A stretch of 64,000 bases of DNA. Source: Roseiarcus sp037446355 (lineage in GTDB: Bacteria; Pseudomonadota; Alphaproteobacteria; Rhizobiales; Beijerinckiaceae). Of the stretch, positions 1 through 8,246 are shown piece after piece; positions within the stretch are counted from its first letter, which is position 1; each line of letters opens with the position of its first letter. The stretch is taken from NCBI GenBank assembly GCA_037446355.1, contig JBBIIT010000002.1, positions 66,846-130,845 on the forward strand, read 5' to 3'. The notes under the pieces are model-generated. The model was not told the DNA's origin, ran no database searches, and worked only from the letters and a program-made list of their open reading frames with translations. The translations under genes were made by a program, and so were the position numbers.

Positions 1-286
1 CATGAACGCTCTGCCCGTAGTGCTATCGGGCGGAGAAAAACAGCGCGCCGCGATAGCGCGCGCCCTTATCGTCCGCCCCGAACTTCTGCTCGCCGACGAA
101 CCGACCGGCAATGTCGATCCCGCGATGGCCTGGCGGCTGCTGCGGCTTTTCGTCGAGCTTCATAAGTCCGGCACCGCGGTAGTCATCGCGACGCATGATC
201 TCAATTTGATGGATCAATTCGGCCAAGCGCGACGCCTCGTCGTCGGCGACGGCCGCTTGACCGTTTTCGAGCCTGATTCACAATGA
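1..286 (+). CDS. ftsE: Cell-division ABC transporter ATPase FtsE, C-terminal part
   Basis: This is the C-terminal part (about 94 residues visible) of an ABC ATPase; the gene begins before the window. The ABC signature LSGGEKQR is followed by a Walker B stretch (LLLADEPTGNVD) with the catalytic Glu and by an H-loop (ATHD). Assignment to FtsE rests on the next gene, an FtsX-type membrane protein that overlaps it by four bases (ATGA), the usual ftsEX arrangement. FtsE is known to power FtsX at the division septum, where the complex controls periplasmic peptidoglycan hydrolases. The Walker A motif lies outside the window. Confidence 0.88.
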   Translation, partial: MNALPVVLSGGEKQRAAIARALIVRPELLLADEPTGNVDPAMAWRLLRLFVELHKSGTAVVIATHDLNLMDQFGQARRLVVGDGRLTVFEPDSQ

Positions 287-1230
287 ATGCGGTTGACCTC
301 TCAGACGTAGAACGCGACGAAGACGCGCGGCTGAAAAGGGAAGTGCCGCTGGTCCCTCCCGATTCCATCGCCAGCCGGGCGCTGGTCGTGGTCATCGCAA
401 TAATGACGTTCTTGGCGTGCCTGACGGCCGGTGGGGCGCTGCTCGTCGCGGATGCGTCGCGCAGTTGGCGGTCTGACATTGCGCGTCAAGTGACGATTGA
501 GATCAAACCACGGGCGGGGGAAAATACGGAAGCGATCCTAGCCAAGGCCGCCGAAGTCGCAGCCCGAACTCCTGGGGTCATCGACGCTCATGCGTTGTCG
601 AAATCCGAGTCGGACGCAATGCTGGAGCCCTGGCTCGGACAAGGCGTCGATCTTTCCCAATTACCGATCCCTCAATTGGTCATTGTGAACATGGCTGCAC
701 CCCAAGCCGCTCAGTTAGATCTTCTTCGGGACTCTCTAGCCAAGGAAGTGCCGCAAGCCTCTCTCGACGACCATCGTATCTGGCTGTCGCGCCTCGACAC
801 GATGGCGGATGTGATTGTCGCCTTCGCGTCGGCGCTTTTTGTGCTGATGATTGTCGCGCTCGGAACCGCAATCGGCTTCGCTACGCGAGGGGCCATGGCT
901 GGAACTCGCGAGGTCATTGAGGTGTTGCATTTTGTCGGAGCGACGGACGCCTATATCGCCACGCAATTCCAAACCCACTTCTTGCGCTTGGGGCTGCGCG
1001 GCGCCTTGGTCGGTGGCTCGACCGCCGCCCTGCTTTTTGCGATAGCCTCATTGCTTTCGATCTGGTGGAGGCATTCGGCGGGAGGCGAGGAAATTTCGGC
1101 TTTATTCGGCGCATTCGCGCTGGGCGCTGTCGGATACATAGGCATCGCCATAATTTGCGCGGGCATAGCCTCGCTGACTGGCCTATTATCGAGGTCCATC
1201 GTCTTTAACCACCTCCGGCAAGTTCTTTGA
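283..1230 (+). CDS. ftsX: Cell-division protein FtsX (ABC permease)
   Basis: This 315-residue inner-membrane protein has the FtsX layout. A short cytoplasmic N-terminus leads to one hydrophobic segment at about residues 31-55 and a periplasmic domain of about 110 residues. Three C-terminal hydrophobic segments follow, from about residue 173 onward. The start codon overlaps the ftsE stop in an ATGA, so the two are almost certainly translationally coupled. In the family, FtsX carries FtsE-driven conformational change across the membrane to amidase activators. The sequence is diverged, as is normal for alphaproteobacterial FtsX, so the call leans on topology and the ftsE partner. Confidence 0.87.
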   Translation: MNAVDLSDVERDEDARLKREVPLVPPDSIASRALVVVIAIMTFLACLTAGGALLVADASRSWRSDIARQVTIEIKPRAGENTEAILAKAAEVAARTPGVIDAHALSKSESDAMLEPWLGQGVDLSQLPIPQLVIVNMAAPQAAQLDLLRDSLAKEVPQASLDDHRIWLSRLDTMADVIVAFASALFVLMIVALGTAIGFATRGAMAGTREVIEVLHFVGATDAYIATQFQTHFLRLGLRGALVGGSTAALLFAIASLLSIWWRHSAGGEEISALFGAFALGAVGYIGIAIICAGIASLTGLLSRSIVFNHLRQVL

Positions 1231-1278
1231 CAACCATCGGCGTTTCCTGCGCCGAGCAAGACCTAACGACGGAACTCC

Positions 1279-2070
1279 ATGATCGCCCTGAGATCGCTGA
1301 TATTCAATATACTTTTCTATCTTAATTTAGCGGCGCTTATGATATTTGGATCGCCGATGCTATTGGGCGGACGCCACGGAGTATTTGTCATGGCGCGTCT
1401 CTGGGGGTCGACATCATTATGGCTTCTAGACAATATTTGCAATCTGCGAGTAGAATACAGAGGGCTGTATAACATACCTACATCGGGATATATAATCGCG
1501 GCGAAGCATCAGTCATTCTTGGAAACTTTCGCCATGTTAAAACATACTCCAGACTTTGCATACATATTAAAACAGCAACTTGTTTTCATTCCGTTATTTG
1601 GACTTTACTTGAAGGTCGCCCAGCAGATCGCGATAAATCGGCAACGCGGGCGCAACGCACTTAGCCAAATCATCGCCCAAGCCACCCCATTTTTGCGGGA
1701 AGGACGTCAAATCTATATTTTTCCCGAAGGGACGCGGCGACCGCCGGGCGCGCCGCCCGACTACAAGTTCGGCGTCGCCTCACTCTATGCGGGAACCAGG
1801 GCGCCTTGCCTTCCTGTCGCGCTGAACACTGGCCTGTTCTGGGGACGACGTGGTTTTTCCCGACGCCCGGGCGTCGCGGTGATTGAGTATCTTCCTCCGA
1901 TTGAGCCTGGAATGGACCGGGTGGCCTTTTCGCAACTCCTCCAGTCGAAAATTGAAACCGCCTGCGACAGACTGAACCAAGAAGCGATCGAGAATGACAG
2001 CGCACTCGCTGCCGCATTGGCGGAAGGCAAAATGACGAAATCGTCGTCCCGAGACGGATCGAGTTCTTGA
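1279..2070 (+). CDS. plsC: 1-acyl-sn-glycerol-3-phosphate acyltransferase (PlsC family)
   Basis: This 263-residue membrane-associated acyltransferase would form phosphatidic acid from lysophosphatidic acid in phospholipid synthesis. The catalytic block is KHQSFLET (His about 77), an H-x4-E version of the H-x4-D motif, and the substrate motif FPEGTR lies at about residues 148-153. The N-terminal 25 residues are hydrophobic. It lies 48 bases after ftsX on the same strand. The first half of the gene (to about 1,640) is clearly more AT-rich than the second half and than its neighbours. The substrate specificity of this paralogue cannot be read from the sequence. Confidence 0.88.
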   Translation: MIALRSLIFNILFYLNLAALMIFGSPMLLGGRHGVFVMARLWGSTSLWLLDNICNLRVEYRGLYNIPTSGYIIAAKHQSFLETFAMLKHTPDFAYILKQQLVFIPLFGLYLKVAQQIAINRQRGRNALSQIIAQATPFLREGRQIYIFPEGTRRPPGAPPDYKFGVASLYAGTRAPCLPVALNTGLFWGRRGFSRRPGVAVIEYLPPIEPGMDRVAFSQLLQSKIETACDRLNQEAIENDSALAAALAEGKMTKSSSRDGSSS

Positions 2071-2124
2071 CCTCCGAAGGTGTTTGTTCTATGTTTGTTC
2101 GCTTTCTCGAACGGAAGTGCGAAA

Positions 2125-2568
2125 ATGCATGTCAGGTCCGCTCTCGTCGAACTTTCCCGACTTTCACCGGCGCTTAGTGGCGATTCTTCGCCTTCATCCG
2201 GCTCCGCTTCCCGCTTTCGCGACGAATCTCGAGCCGGCCAGCCGTTGAGGGCGCTGGCCGGAGTTCCTCTGACGAACCAATTTCGCACTTGGCGCGGGGA
2301 ATCGGGTCGCCATTACATTTTCTCGGTTTTCGACTCCACGGCCTGTCCGGCTTACTGCGATGCGGTGTTGATCGCGGTGCTTTTCGACCCCGATCGCGGA
2401 TTACGCCCTGTCGCGTTCGAGGACACCGGCGCGTTTCCTGAACCGATCCTTTCCCGACTCATCCGTGCGCACGCCTCGCTCGGCAGGCTCGATTTCCACC
2501 TTCATCTGCTCGCAATGACGTCCGTCGACCGTCGCAAAGCGTTGCTGGACCTACAAGCGAACCCTTAA
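2125..2568 (+). CDS. Conserved hypothetical protein
   Basis: I do not recognise this 147-residue soluble protein. The ATG at 2125 is preferred over the in-frame one at 2080 because a GGAAG ribosome-binding sequence lies about eight bases upstream of it. The first 45 residues are Ser/Arg-rich and look disordered. The rest contains a compact stretch (NQFRTWRGESGRHYIFSVFD, then a CPAYCDAV segment and FDPDRGLRPVAFEDTG) that reads like a small folded domain. It ends four bases inside the convergent chaC gene. It has no signal peptide or membrane segment. Confidence 0.6.
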   Translation: MHVRSALVELSRLSPALSGDSSPSSGSASRFRDESRAGQPLRALAGVPLTNQFRTWRGESGRHYIFSVFDSTACPAYCDAVLIAVLFDPDRGLRPVAFEDTGAFPEPILSRLIRAHASLGRLDFHLHLLAMTSVDRRKALLDLQANP

Positions 2569-3119
2569 GTCGAGCGAATCCGCTGGACCAGCCATACGAG
2601 CTCGGGATCCGAAATCCCGAGTTCTTCGAGGTGATCGTAGGTATTTACAACATATTCCGCGTTCCCGCCCGAAATCCCGTGACAATGCATCACTGTCTCA
2701 ATCACTTGGTCCCTGCCTAACGCGCCGGCATACTGCGAGTGGGTCCAATCCGCCACGTAAGCGACGGCCGGGACCTCGCACGTGTCATTCAGTGTTACGG
2801 TGACCGTCATTTCGATATAGACGTTCGTGACGAGTTCGCGTTGGCGAAGGTACTGCAGCGTTTCCGCTCGGCGCGAGCGGTCAACACGAAATGCGACCCC
2901 ACCACATTCGCCACCCCGGTCCAGGCCAAACACCAAACCCGGCCGCTCCGGAGTGCCTCGATAAATCCGCGAAAATATACATAGACGGCGACGCCAACCT
3001 CGCAAGACCGCCTTGTGGCGAGAAACGAACTCGAAACCGGGGCGCCACATCAACGATCCATAGCCGAAAACCCAAAGATCCTCGGCCCCTTCGGTCCCCG
3101 ACAAATCAATCGCGACCAT
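2565..3119 (-). CDS. chaC: Gamma-glutamylcyclotransferase, ChaC family
   Basis: This 184-residue enzyme of the ChaC family is known to split glutathione into 5-oxoproline and Cys-Gly in the cytoplasm. The substrate-binding loop WVFGYGSLMWRPGF is at residues 16-29 and the probable catalytic Glu lies in YLRQREL (Glu 95), as in the family. It is the last gene of the leftward series rho, chorismate mutase, tyrC, chaC, lying 26 bases after tyrC, and its stop overlaps the convergent hypothetical gene. The window also contains a secreted gamma-glutamyltranspeptidase (24,170), so both cytoplasmic and periplasmic glutathione breakdown are represented. Confidence 0.9.
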   Translation of the reverse strand: MVAIDLSGTEGAEDLWVFGYGSLMWRPGFEFVSRHKAVLRGWRRRLCIFSRIYRGTPERPGLVFGLDRGGECGGVAFRVDRSRRAETLQYLRQRELVTNVYIEMTVTVTLNDTCEVPAVAYVADWTHSQYAGALGRDQVIETVMHCHGISGGNAEYVVNTYDHLEELGISDPELVWLVQRIRST

Positions 3120-3145
3120 ATACTTGCCCGCTCGCGAAACCGCCT

Positions 3146-4096
3146 CTATTCACCTTCGCGTTCCGAACGCCGCCCGAAATCTGGCGCTGACGTTTCCTGG
3201 CCAAGCTCCACAATGCCCCTACGAATTGCGCGCGTCCGCGTGAAAAGATCGAACAACCCTTCGCCGTCGCCCCGGCGGATCATGCGTTGCAGCGCCGTCA
3301 AGTCTTCGTTAAAGCGGCCCAGCATTTCCAACACCGCATCTCTATTGTGCAGGAAAACATCCCTCCACATGGTGGGATCCGACGCCGCGATCCGCGTGAA
3401 ATCGCGGAACCCCCCAGCCGAGAACTTTATGACTTCCGACCGGGTCACCTGCTCCAAGTCGGCTGCGGTGCCGACGATGTTGTAGGCGATAAGATGGGGA
3501 ACATGACTCGTGATCGCCAACACAAGATCATGGTGCTCTGGCGTCATGATTTCGACATTCGAACCCAACGCGCGCCAAAAGAGTCGAAGTCGATCGACGG
3601 CGCCCTCTTCCGTTCCCGGCGGCGGCGTCAATATGCACCAGCGGTTCAAGAATAGAGTTGCGAAACCGGCGTCCGGCCCCGACTGCTCGGTGCCGGCGAC
3701 GGGATGCGCCGGCACCAAATGGGCCGTCGGGGGCAACCAGGGGGAAAGCGCGGCAACGACATCCGACTTGACCGAACCGACGTCGGACACCACGACGCCC
3801 GATTTCAGCGCCGGCCCTATCTCCTTCGCGATCGCTTCGTACGCGCCAACCGGCGCGCAAAGGATCACTAGGTCCGATTCTCGAACCGCCAGCGCCGACG
3901 AAACGAAGTAATGATCCCCGAGCCTGAGCGCATCGGCTCGCTCGACGACCTCGCGGGCGCCATCGGCGATCGCTATCTCCTCCGCAGCGCGGACCCGCCT
4001 AACTGCGCGCGCGATCGACGAACCGATCAGGCCGGCGCCGATTATGGCCACGCGTTCGAATATGGGCTCTTCGAGCGCTGAACCGAGTTTTTCCAC
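3146..4096 (-). CDS. tyrC: Prephenate/arogenate (cyclohexadienyl) dehydrogenase
   Basis: This 316-residue TyrA-family dehydrogenase oxidatively decarboxylates prephenate and/or arogenate toward tyrosine with NAD(P). The dinucleotide fold starts with VAIIGAGLIGSS (about residues 16-27), and the substrate-site block HPVAGTEQSG is intact near residue 130. It lacks a fused chorismate mutase domain, but a separate chorismate mutase gene lies immediately upstream (4,129-4,980), so two consecutive tyrosine steps are encoded side by side. In many related genomes hisC neighbours this gene; here hisC is at 25,976 instead. The choice of prephenate or arogenate as substrate is not decidable by eye. Confidence 0.92.
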   Translation of the reverse strand: MEKLGSALEEPIFERVAIIGAGLIGSSIARAVRRVRAAEEIAIADGAREVVERADALRLGDHYFVSSALAVRESDLVILCAPVGAYEAIAKEIGPALKSGVVVSDVGSVKSDVVAALSPWLPPTAHLVPAHPVAGTEQSGPDAGFATLFLNRWCILTPPPGTEEGAVDRLRLFWRALGSNVEIMTPEHHDLVLAITSHVPHLIAYNIVGTAADLEQVTRSEVIKFSAGGFRDFTRIAASDPTMWRDVFLHNRDAVLEMLGRFNEDLTALQRMIRRGDGEGLFDLFTRTRAIRRGIVELGQETSAPDFGRRSEREGE

Positions 4097-4128
4097 AGTC
4101 TAACTTCCTCGTTGCCGCCTGCGAACGA

Positions 4129-4980
4129 TCACCGGCGCGCAGATTTTTCCGCCGAAGCGTCAAAGCGGCTCGCGTGCGACCCGACTTCCGTCGTTTTCAC
4201 GTCCGACGCACCGGCAAGAGCAAGAGCCGTCGCCACAGCCGATGACGAAATCTCGCCGGGCCGGGCAATCAACAGTGACAGCCCCGCGCCGTCCGCGGCG
4301 TTCCCCAAAATCTCGCCGCCGATGTCGCGGATCGCCTGGGGATAGTCGCCTCGCCAGCGATCGATCTGGGCGGCCTCCAACACAACCTGACGGGCCCCAC
4401 CGTCGGCAAGCGGCTTCGCGATGACGAAGACTGGCATTCCCGCTGGATGATCCAAGCGCTCGACGAACGGCAATCGCGCGATCACCTTGGGCGCGCTCTT
4501 GTGCGCGAGCCGCATCCACCACGGCCCCGCGCTTGGGCCCCCATCGAGCGCGAAGACGCCCAAATCGCCGTCCGCCTCGAGCACCGCTGCGATAACCCCC
4601 GCCGCGCTCATATGCGTGATGCAAGGAACCGTGAAACCGAAATGAAAGCGGGCGGAATCTCGTATGGCCGCGTCGCCCTTGGAAACGTCGACATGCACAC
4701 GATACGGCGCCTGCACGTAGGTGAACGTCGAAATGATAATCCGCCAAATCCCTTCGACAGTGTCCAGCGGCAGCAATCCCTGATGCCGCTCGACAAGCGC
4801 GCGCATCATCGCCGCTTCCCGCGCGGGCCGAAACGCGGACCCTCCCCCCTGTCGCGCCTTGATGGCGATCAGCGAATCGATAATCCGTCCGCGCTCCATC
4901 AGCAGCGAATGCATCTCGGCGTCGATCCGGTCGATCTCGACGCGAAGTTTTGCGAGCGACTCCTCGGCCGGCTCTGACAA
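4129..4980 (-). CDS. Chorismate mutase family protein with extra C-terminal domain
   Basis: This 283-residue protein has an AroQ-type chorismate mutase domain at its N-terminus (about residues 8-95). It carries the helical pattern LRVEIDRIDAEMHSLLMERG, then KARQGG and a helix ending in EGIWRIIISTF. The remaining 185 residues form a second domain whose layout recalls the prephenate dehydratase/periplasmic-binding fold, but I see no dehydratase Thr-Arg-Phe signature. Conversion of chorismate to prephenate is therefore the supported role and dehydratase activity is not. It starts 17 bases after rho and precedes tyrC, consistent with one transcript. Confidence 0.8.
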   Translation of the reverse strand: MSEPAEESLAKLRVEIDRIDAEMHSLLMERGRIIDSLIAIKARQGGGSAFRPAREAAMMRALVERHQGLLPLDTVEGIWRIIISTFTYVQAPYRVHVDVSKGDAAIRDSARFHFGFTVPCITHMSAAGVIAAVLEADGDLGVFALDGGPSAGPWWMRLAHKSAPKVIARLPFVERLDHPAGMPVFVIAKPLADGGARQVVLEAAQIDRWRGDYPQAIRDIGGEILGNAADGAGLSLLIARPGEISSSAVATALALAGASDVKTTEVGSHASRFDASAEKSARR

Positions 4981-4997
4981 TTCCGCCCTCGTAGCGT

Positions 4998-6263
4998 CTA
5001 AGTGTTCATCGACTCGAAGAAATTCGTATTGGACTTCGTCTCACGAAGCTTGCCGAGCAAGAACTCAATCGCGTCCACCGTCCCCATCGGATTCAAGATG
5101 CGGCGCAACACATACATCTTCTTGAGGATATCGGGCGGAACGAGGAGTTCCTCCTTGCGCGTTCCAGAGCGCGTGATGTCCATCGATGGGAAGGTGCGTT
5201 TGTCCGCGACCTTTCTATCGAGGATAATCTCCGAGTTGCCTGTTCCCTTGAACTCTTCGAAGATGACCTCGTCCATGCGCGATCCGGTGTCGATCAGCGC
5301 CGTCGCGATGATCGTCAGAGACCCGCCTTCTTCAATGTTCCGCGCGGCGCCAAAAAATCGCTTCGGCCGCTGCAGCGCGTTGGCGTCAACGCCGCCAGTG
5401 AGCACTTTTCCCGAAGAAGGGACAACGGTGTTGTAGGCGCGGCCCAAACGCGTAATCGAATCGAGCAAAATAACGACGTCGCGTCGATGTTCGACAAGAC
5501 GCTTGGCTTTTTCAATCACCATCTCGGCGACTTGCACATGGCGCACCGCCGGCTCGTCGAAAGTCGATGACACGACTTCGCCTTTGACCGATCGCTGCAT
5601 ATCGGTCACTTCCTCCGGACGCTCATCAATGAGCAAAACGATTAGATAACATTCCGGATGATTGGCCGTAACGGATTGGGCGATGTTTTGTAGCAGCACG
5701 GTTTTGCCTGTCCGCGGCGGCGCGACAATCAACGCGCGTTGTCCCTTGCCGATCGGCGACACGATATCGATGACCCGTGACGACAGATCTTTTCGGGTCG
5801 GATCTTCAACCTCTAGCCGCAATCGTTGATTGGGATACAGCGGAGTCAAATTGTCGAAGTGTACTTTGTGTCGCGTCTTTTCCGGGTCTTCGAAATTGAT
5901 TTCGTTGCACTTCAGCAGCGCGAAATAACGTTCGCCCTCCTTTGGACTACGGATGACGCCTTCCACAGTGTCGCCGGTGCGCAACCCCAGTCGGCGGATT
6001 TGTGATGGCGAAACATATATGTCATCCGGGCCAGGAAGATAATTTGCGTCAGCTGATCTCAAGAATCCGAAACCGTCCTGCAAAATCTCGACCACGCCCT
6101 CACCAATAATTTCAACCTCTCGACTCGCCAATTGCTTGAGAATGGCGAACATGAGCTCCTGTTTGCGCATAATAGAGGCGTTTTCGACCTCATTCTCTTC
6201 CGCGAACGCCAGCAACTCGGTCGGCGATTTCTTTTTAAGGTCTTTTAGCTTTATTTCCCGCAT
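4998..6263 (-). CDS. rho: Transcription termination factor Rho
   Basis: At 421 residues this is a full-length hexameric RNA helicase that ends transcription at unstructured C-rich RNA. The N-terminal helical domain (residues 1-45) is followed by the cold-shock-like RNA-binding domain (about 50-125, with DGFGFLR). The ATPase core follows, with Walker A APPRTGKT and the family sequence LLIDERPEEVTDM. The C-terminal part contains DITRSGTRKEELL. It lies 225 bases downstream of hemJ in the leftward block flanking the putative origin. The 5' region may carry an autoregulatory leader, but I see no defined structure in it. Confidence 0.97.
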   Translation of the reverse strand: MREIKLKDLKKKSPTELLAFAEENEVENASIMRKQELMFAILKQLASREVEIIGEGVVEILQDGFGFLRSADANYLPGPDDIYVSPSQIRRLGLRTGDTVEGVIRSPKEGERYFALLKCNEINFEDPEKTRHKVHFDNLTPLYPNQRLRLEVEDPTRKDLSSRVIDIVSPIGKGQRALIVAPPRTGKTVLLQNIAQSVTANHPECYLIVLLIDERPEEVTDMQRSVKGEVVSSTFDEPAVRHVQVAEMVIEKAKRLVEHRRDVVILLDSITRLGRAYNTVVPSSGKVLTGGVDANALQRPKRFFGAARNIEEGGSLTIIATALIDTGSRMDEVIFEEFKGTGNSEIILDRKVADKRTFPSMDITRSGTRKEELLVPPDILKKMYVLRRILNPMGTVDAIEFLLGKLRETKSNTNFFESMNT

Positions 6264-6488
6264 CGGGGCATCCTTGAAGGGCGCGCGTCTGACGCCGCGC
6301 TGGCGAGCTTAAGGGGAAGTGACGGACGCGGCCGAAACGGTGAGCCGTAACTTGCCTCGATCACACCAGGAAGACGAAAACACGTCGTACCTGATCGTCG
6401 CTGTAAGCGTCCGAATTAGGTGAGGACGCCTCCATAATCGGGTTCGGCCGGATTTTCAATGCCAAATCGCGCTTTCGCGGCAACTGCG
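6264..6488 (-). promoter_or_regulatory. Intergenic leader region upstream of rho
   Basis: This 225-base stretch between hemJ and rho has no convincing open frame. It probably holds the rho promoter and leader. Rho genes are commonly autoregulated through long leaders in known bacteria, but nothing specific is visible here. Confidence 0.3.
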
Positions 6489-6920
6489 TCAGAACGGCTT
6501 CACGACCACTAAAATTACGATGAGGATCATCAGGACTGTCGGAATTTCGTTTAACGCACGAAAAAAACGCGCCGACTTTCGATTCTCGTCGGTGGCAAAG
6601 CTTCTCATGCTTTTCGCGAGATAGCCATGGAAGCCCGACAAGGCCAGCACGAGAAGCAATTTAGCGTGCAGCCATGGCGAACGAAGCTCCCCAAAACCAA
6701 AAGCGACGAGCGGACCCGTCGCCCATACCACGATCATTGACGGGTTCATTATATATTTCAGTAGTTTGCGCTCCATGAGCTTGAACGTTTCGGACTGCGG
6801 CGTCCCTACCGGCGCATCGACGTGGTAGACGAACAGTCTGGGTAGATAGAACAACCCCGCCATCCAGGTGATGACGCTGATGATGTGCAGGGCTTTCACC
6901 CAAAGCTGCCATACGCCCAT
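6489..6920 (-). CDS. hemJ: Protoporphyrinogen IX oxidase HemJ
   Basis: This 143-residue, four-helix membrane protein of the HemJ (UPF0093) family oxidises protoporphyrinogen IX to protoporphyrin IX late in heme synthesis. Family marks include the N-terminal KALHIISVITWMAGLFYLPR block with the conserved His, the KLLKYIMNPSM segment, and a C-terminal RFFRALNEIPTVLMI helix. It is the first leftward gene beside the putative origin. In many alphaproteobacteria hemE sits at this spot; here hemJ directly borders the origin and no hemE is present in the window. Confidence 0.93.
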   Translation of the reverse strand: MGVWQLWVKALHIISVITWMAGLFYLPRLFVYHVDAPVGTPQSETFKLMERKLLKYIMNPSMIVVWATGPLVAFGFGELRSPWLHAKLLLVLALSGFHGYLAKSMRSFATDENRKSARFFRALNEIPTVLMILIVILVVVKPF

Positions 6921-7148
6921 GAGTTAGCTCGAATCGCAATCGCTATGAGATGAGAATGTGGCACGCCGAACGTGAGAAATGAACCCAAAGCGCGAAGCAT
7001 ACGGAAGGACATAATATACTAATATTTCAAGTATGATTTGATTTCTTTTAGTCTTGTATAGGCGCTTGTTCCGAATTCTCCCTCCGCGACTCAAACTTTT
7101 CAACGCCTTCAGACCCATAGGCCGTATGAAGGCGGTCTATTGTATATC

Positions 7149-7163
7149 TTAACGAAAGGTTAA
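7149..7163. promoter_or_regulatory. CtrA-type binding site in the putative origin
   Basis: The sequence TTAACGAAAGGTTAA is an exact match to TTAA-N7-TTAA, the known binding consensus of the cell-cycle regulator CtrA, and is followed by C as in TTAAC. It lies inside an AT-rich part of the putative origin. CtrA is known to repress replication initiation in Caulobacter by binding such sites. Confidence 0.7.
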
Positions 7164-7271
7164 CATTTTCATAAATCTCTGCGTAAATCGGCATGTGAAT
7201 TCGGCTCTGTAATCCCCAAACTTTCGAAATTCAGTGGCGCTCGTATCCGAAAGCCCTTTTGTGAGATCGAA

Positions 7272-7280
7272 TGTGGATAG
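7272..7280 (-). promoter_or_regulatory. DnaA box (8 of 9 to consensus)
   Basis: TGTGGATAG on the plus strand reads CTATCCACA on the minus strand, one base away from the consensus TTATCCACA. A weaker candidate (CTGTCCACA, 7 of 9) is at 7,341-7,349. Confidence 0.55.
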
Positions 7281-7397
7281 AGGTTCGACCGATGAGGGCC
7301 ACGAGTGGGTGCGCCCGCACGTCCTCATAGTTTTGCACGCCTGTCCACAGCTTCCAACCCCGGATATAACCGGGCGCAATTGGCCGGAGATGCGCTG

Positions 7398-8231
7398 ATG
7401 GGGCGTAGCTATTTTCACCTTCACTTAGTTTCGGATTCGACGGGCGAGACTTTGATCGCCGCCTCCCGCGCCGCCGCCGCGCAATACCAAGGGGTCGCGT
7501 CCATCGAGCACGTCTACCCGTTGGTGCGGACGCCTTCGCAACTCGACCGGGTAATCGCCGAGGTCGAGGACGCGCCCGGGATCGTGCTCTTTACACTGGT
7601 CGACCCCGATCTTTCGCAGCGGCTGCAAACGAGTTGCGACGCGTCGGGATCGCCATGTCTATCCGTGCTCGGGCCTATTCTCACGCTTTTCAAATCCTAC
7701 CTGGGCCAAAGTTCGACACCCCGAGCCGGCGCGCAGCACATGCTGAACGCCGACTATTTCAAGCGCATCGATGCGCTCAATTTCACAATGATGAACGATG
7801 ACGGGCAATTGCCCGAGAATCTAGAATACGCAGATATAGTTCTGCTCGGCGTCAGCCGAACGTCAAAGACGCCGACGAGCATCTATCTCGCCAATCGCGG
7901 TTACAAGACCGCCAATGTTCCTCTCGTGCCGCACGTTGCCCTTCCGCGGAATTTGGAAACGCTACGTCGTCCGTTGATCGTTGGGCTGATCGCCTCGCCG
8001 GAGCGAATCGTCCAAATCCGACAGAATCGCCTGCTGTCTTTGAATGTGGATTCGCAGACCGAATATGTCGATCGAATTGCCGTCGCTGAGGAAATCACCG
8101 CATCGCGCCGACTTTTTGTCGAAAAGGGATGGCCGACTATCGACGTCACTCGTAGATCGATCGAGGAAACGGCCGCTGCAATTCTAGATCTCTATCGTGA
8201 GCACCATCTCAAATTCATAACCCAAGCCTGA
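7398..8231 (+). CDS. ppsR: Pyruvate, phosphate dikinase regulatory protein-like kinase/pyrophosphorylase (DUF299)
   Basis: This 277-residue protein belongs to the DUF299 family. Members phosphorylate pyruvate phosphate dikinase or PEP synthase from ADP and reverse it with phosphate. The N-terminal LHLVSDSTGETL and the nucleotide-binding loop GVSRTSKTPTSIYLANRG (about residue 155) are intact. The ATG at 7398 is chosen because GGAGA lies seven bases upstream; the in-frame GTG at 7305 would extend into the putative origin. It opens the rightward operon-like series with maf, aroE, coaE and dnaQ. Whether the target is PpdK or PpsA is not evident here. Confidence 0.92.
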   Translation: MGRSYFHLHLVSDSTGETLIAASRAAAAQYQGVASIEHVYPLVRTPSQLDRVIAEVEDAPGIVLFTLVDPDLSQRLQTSCDASGSPCLSVLGPILTLFKSYLGQSSTPRAGAQHMLNADYFKRIDALNFTMMNDDGQLPENLEYADIVLLGVSRTSKTPTSIYLANRGYKTANVPLVPHVALPRNLETLRRPLIVGLIASPERIVQIRQNRLLSLNVDSQTEYVDRIAVAEEITASRRLFVEKGWPTIDVTRRSIEETAAAILDLYREHHLKFITQA

Positions 8232-8246
8232 AGGCGCCAGTCCGGT

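Larger units (their letters stand above)
6921..7397. other. Putative chromosomal replication origin (oriC)
   Basis: This is a 477-base gene-free stretch between divergent gene blocks: hemJ-rho-tyrC leftward and ppsR-maf-aroE-coaE-dnaQ rightward. It contains an AT-rich core at about 7,005-7,065 and another at 7,139-7,175. It also carries a perfect TTAA-N7-TTAA site, a near-consensus DnaA box (7,272-7,280) and a weaker one (7,341-7,349). In Caulobacter crescentus the origin lies in the same context, between hemE and the ppsR homologue followed by maf, aroE, coaE and dnaQ, and is bound by CtrA and DnaA. The assignment is by synteny and motifs only; I could not compute GC skew. Confidence 0.78.
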
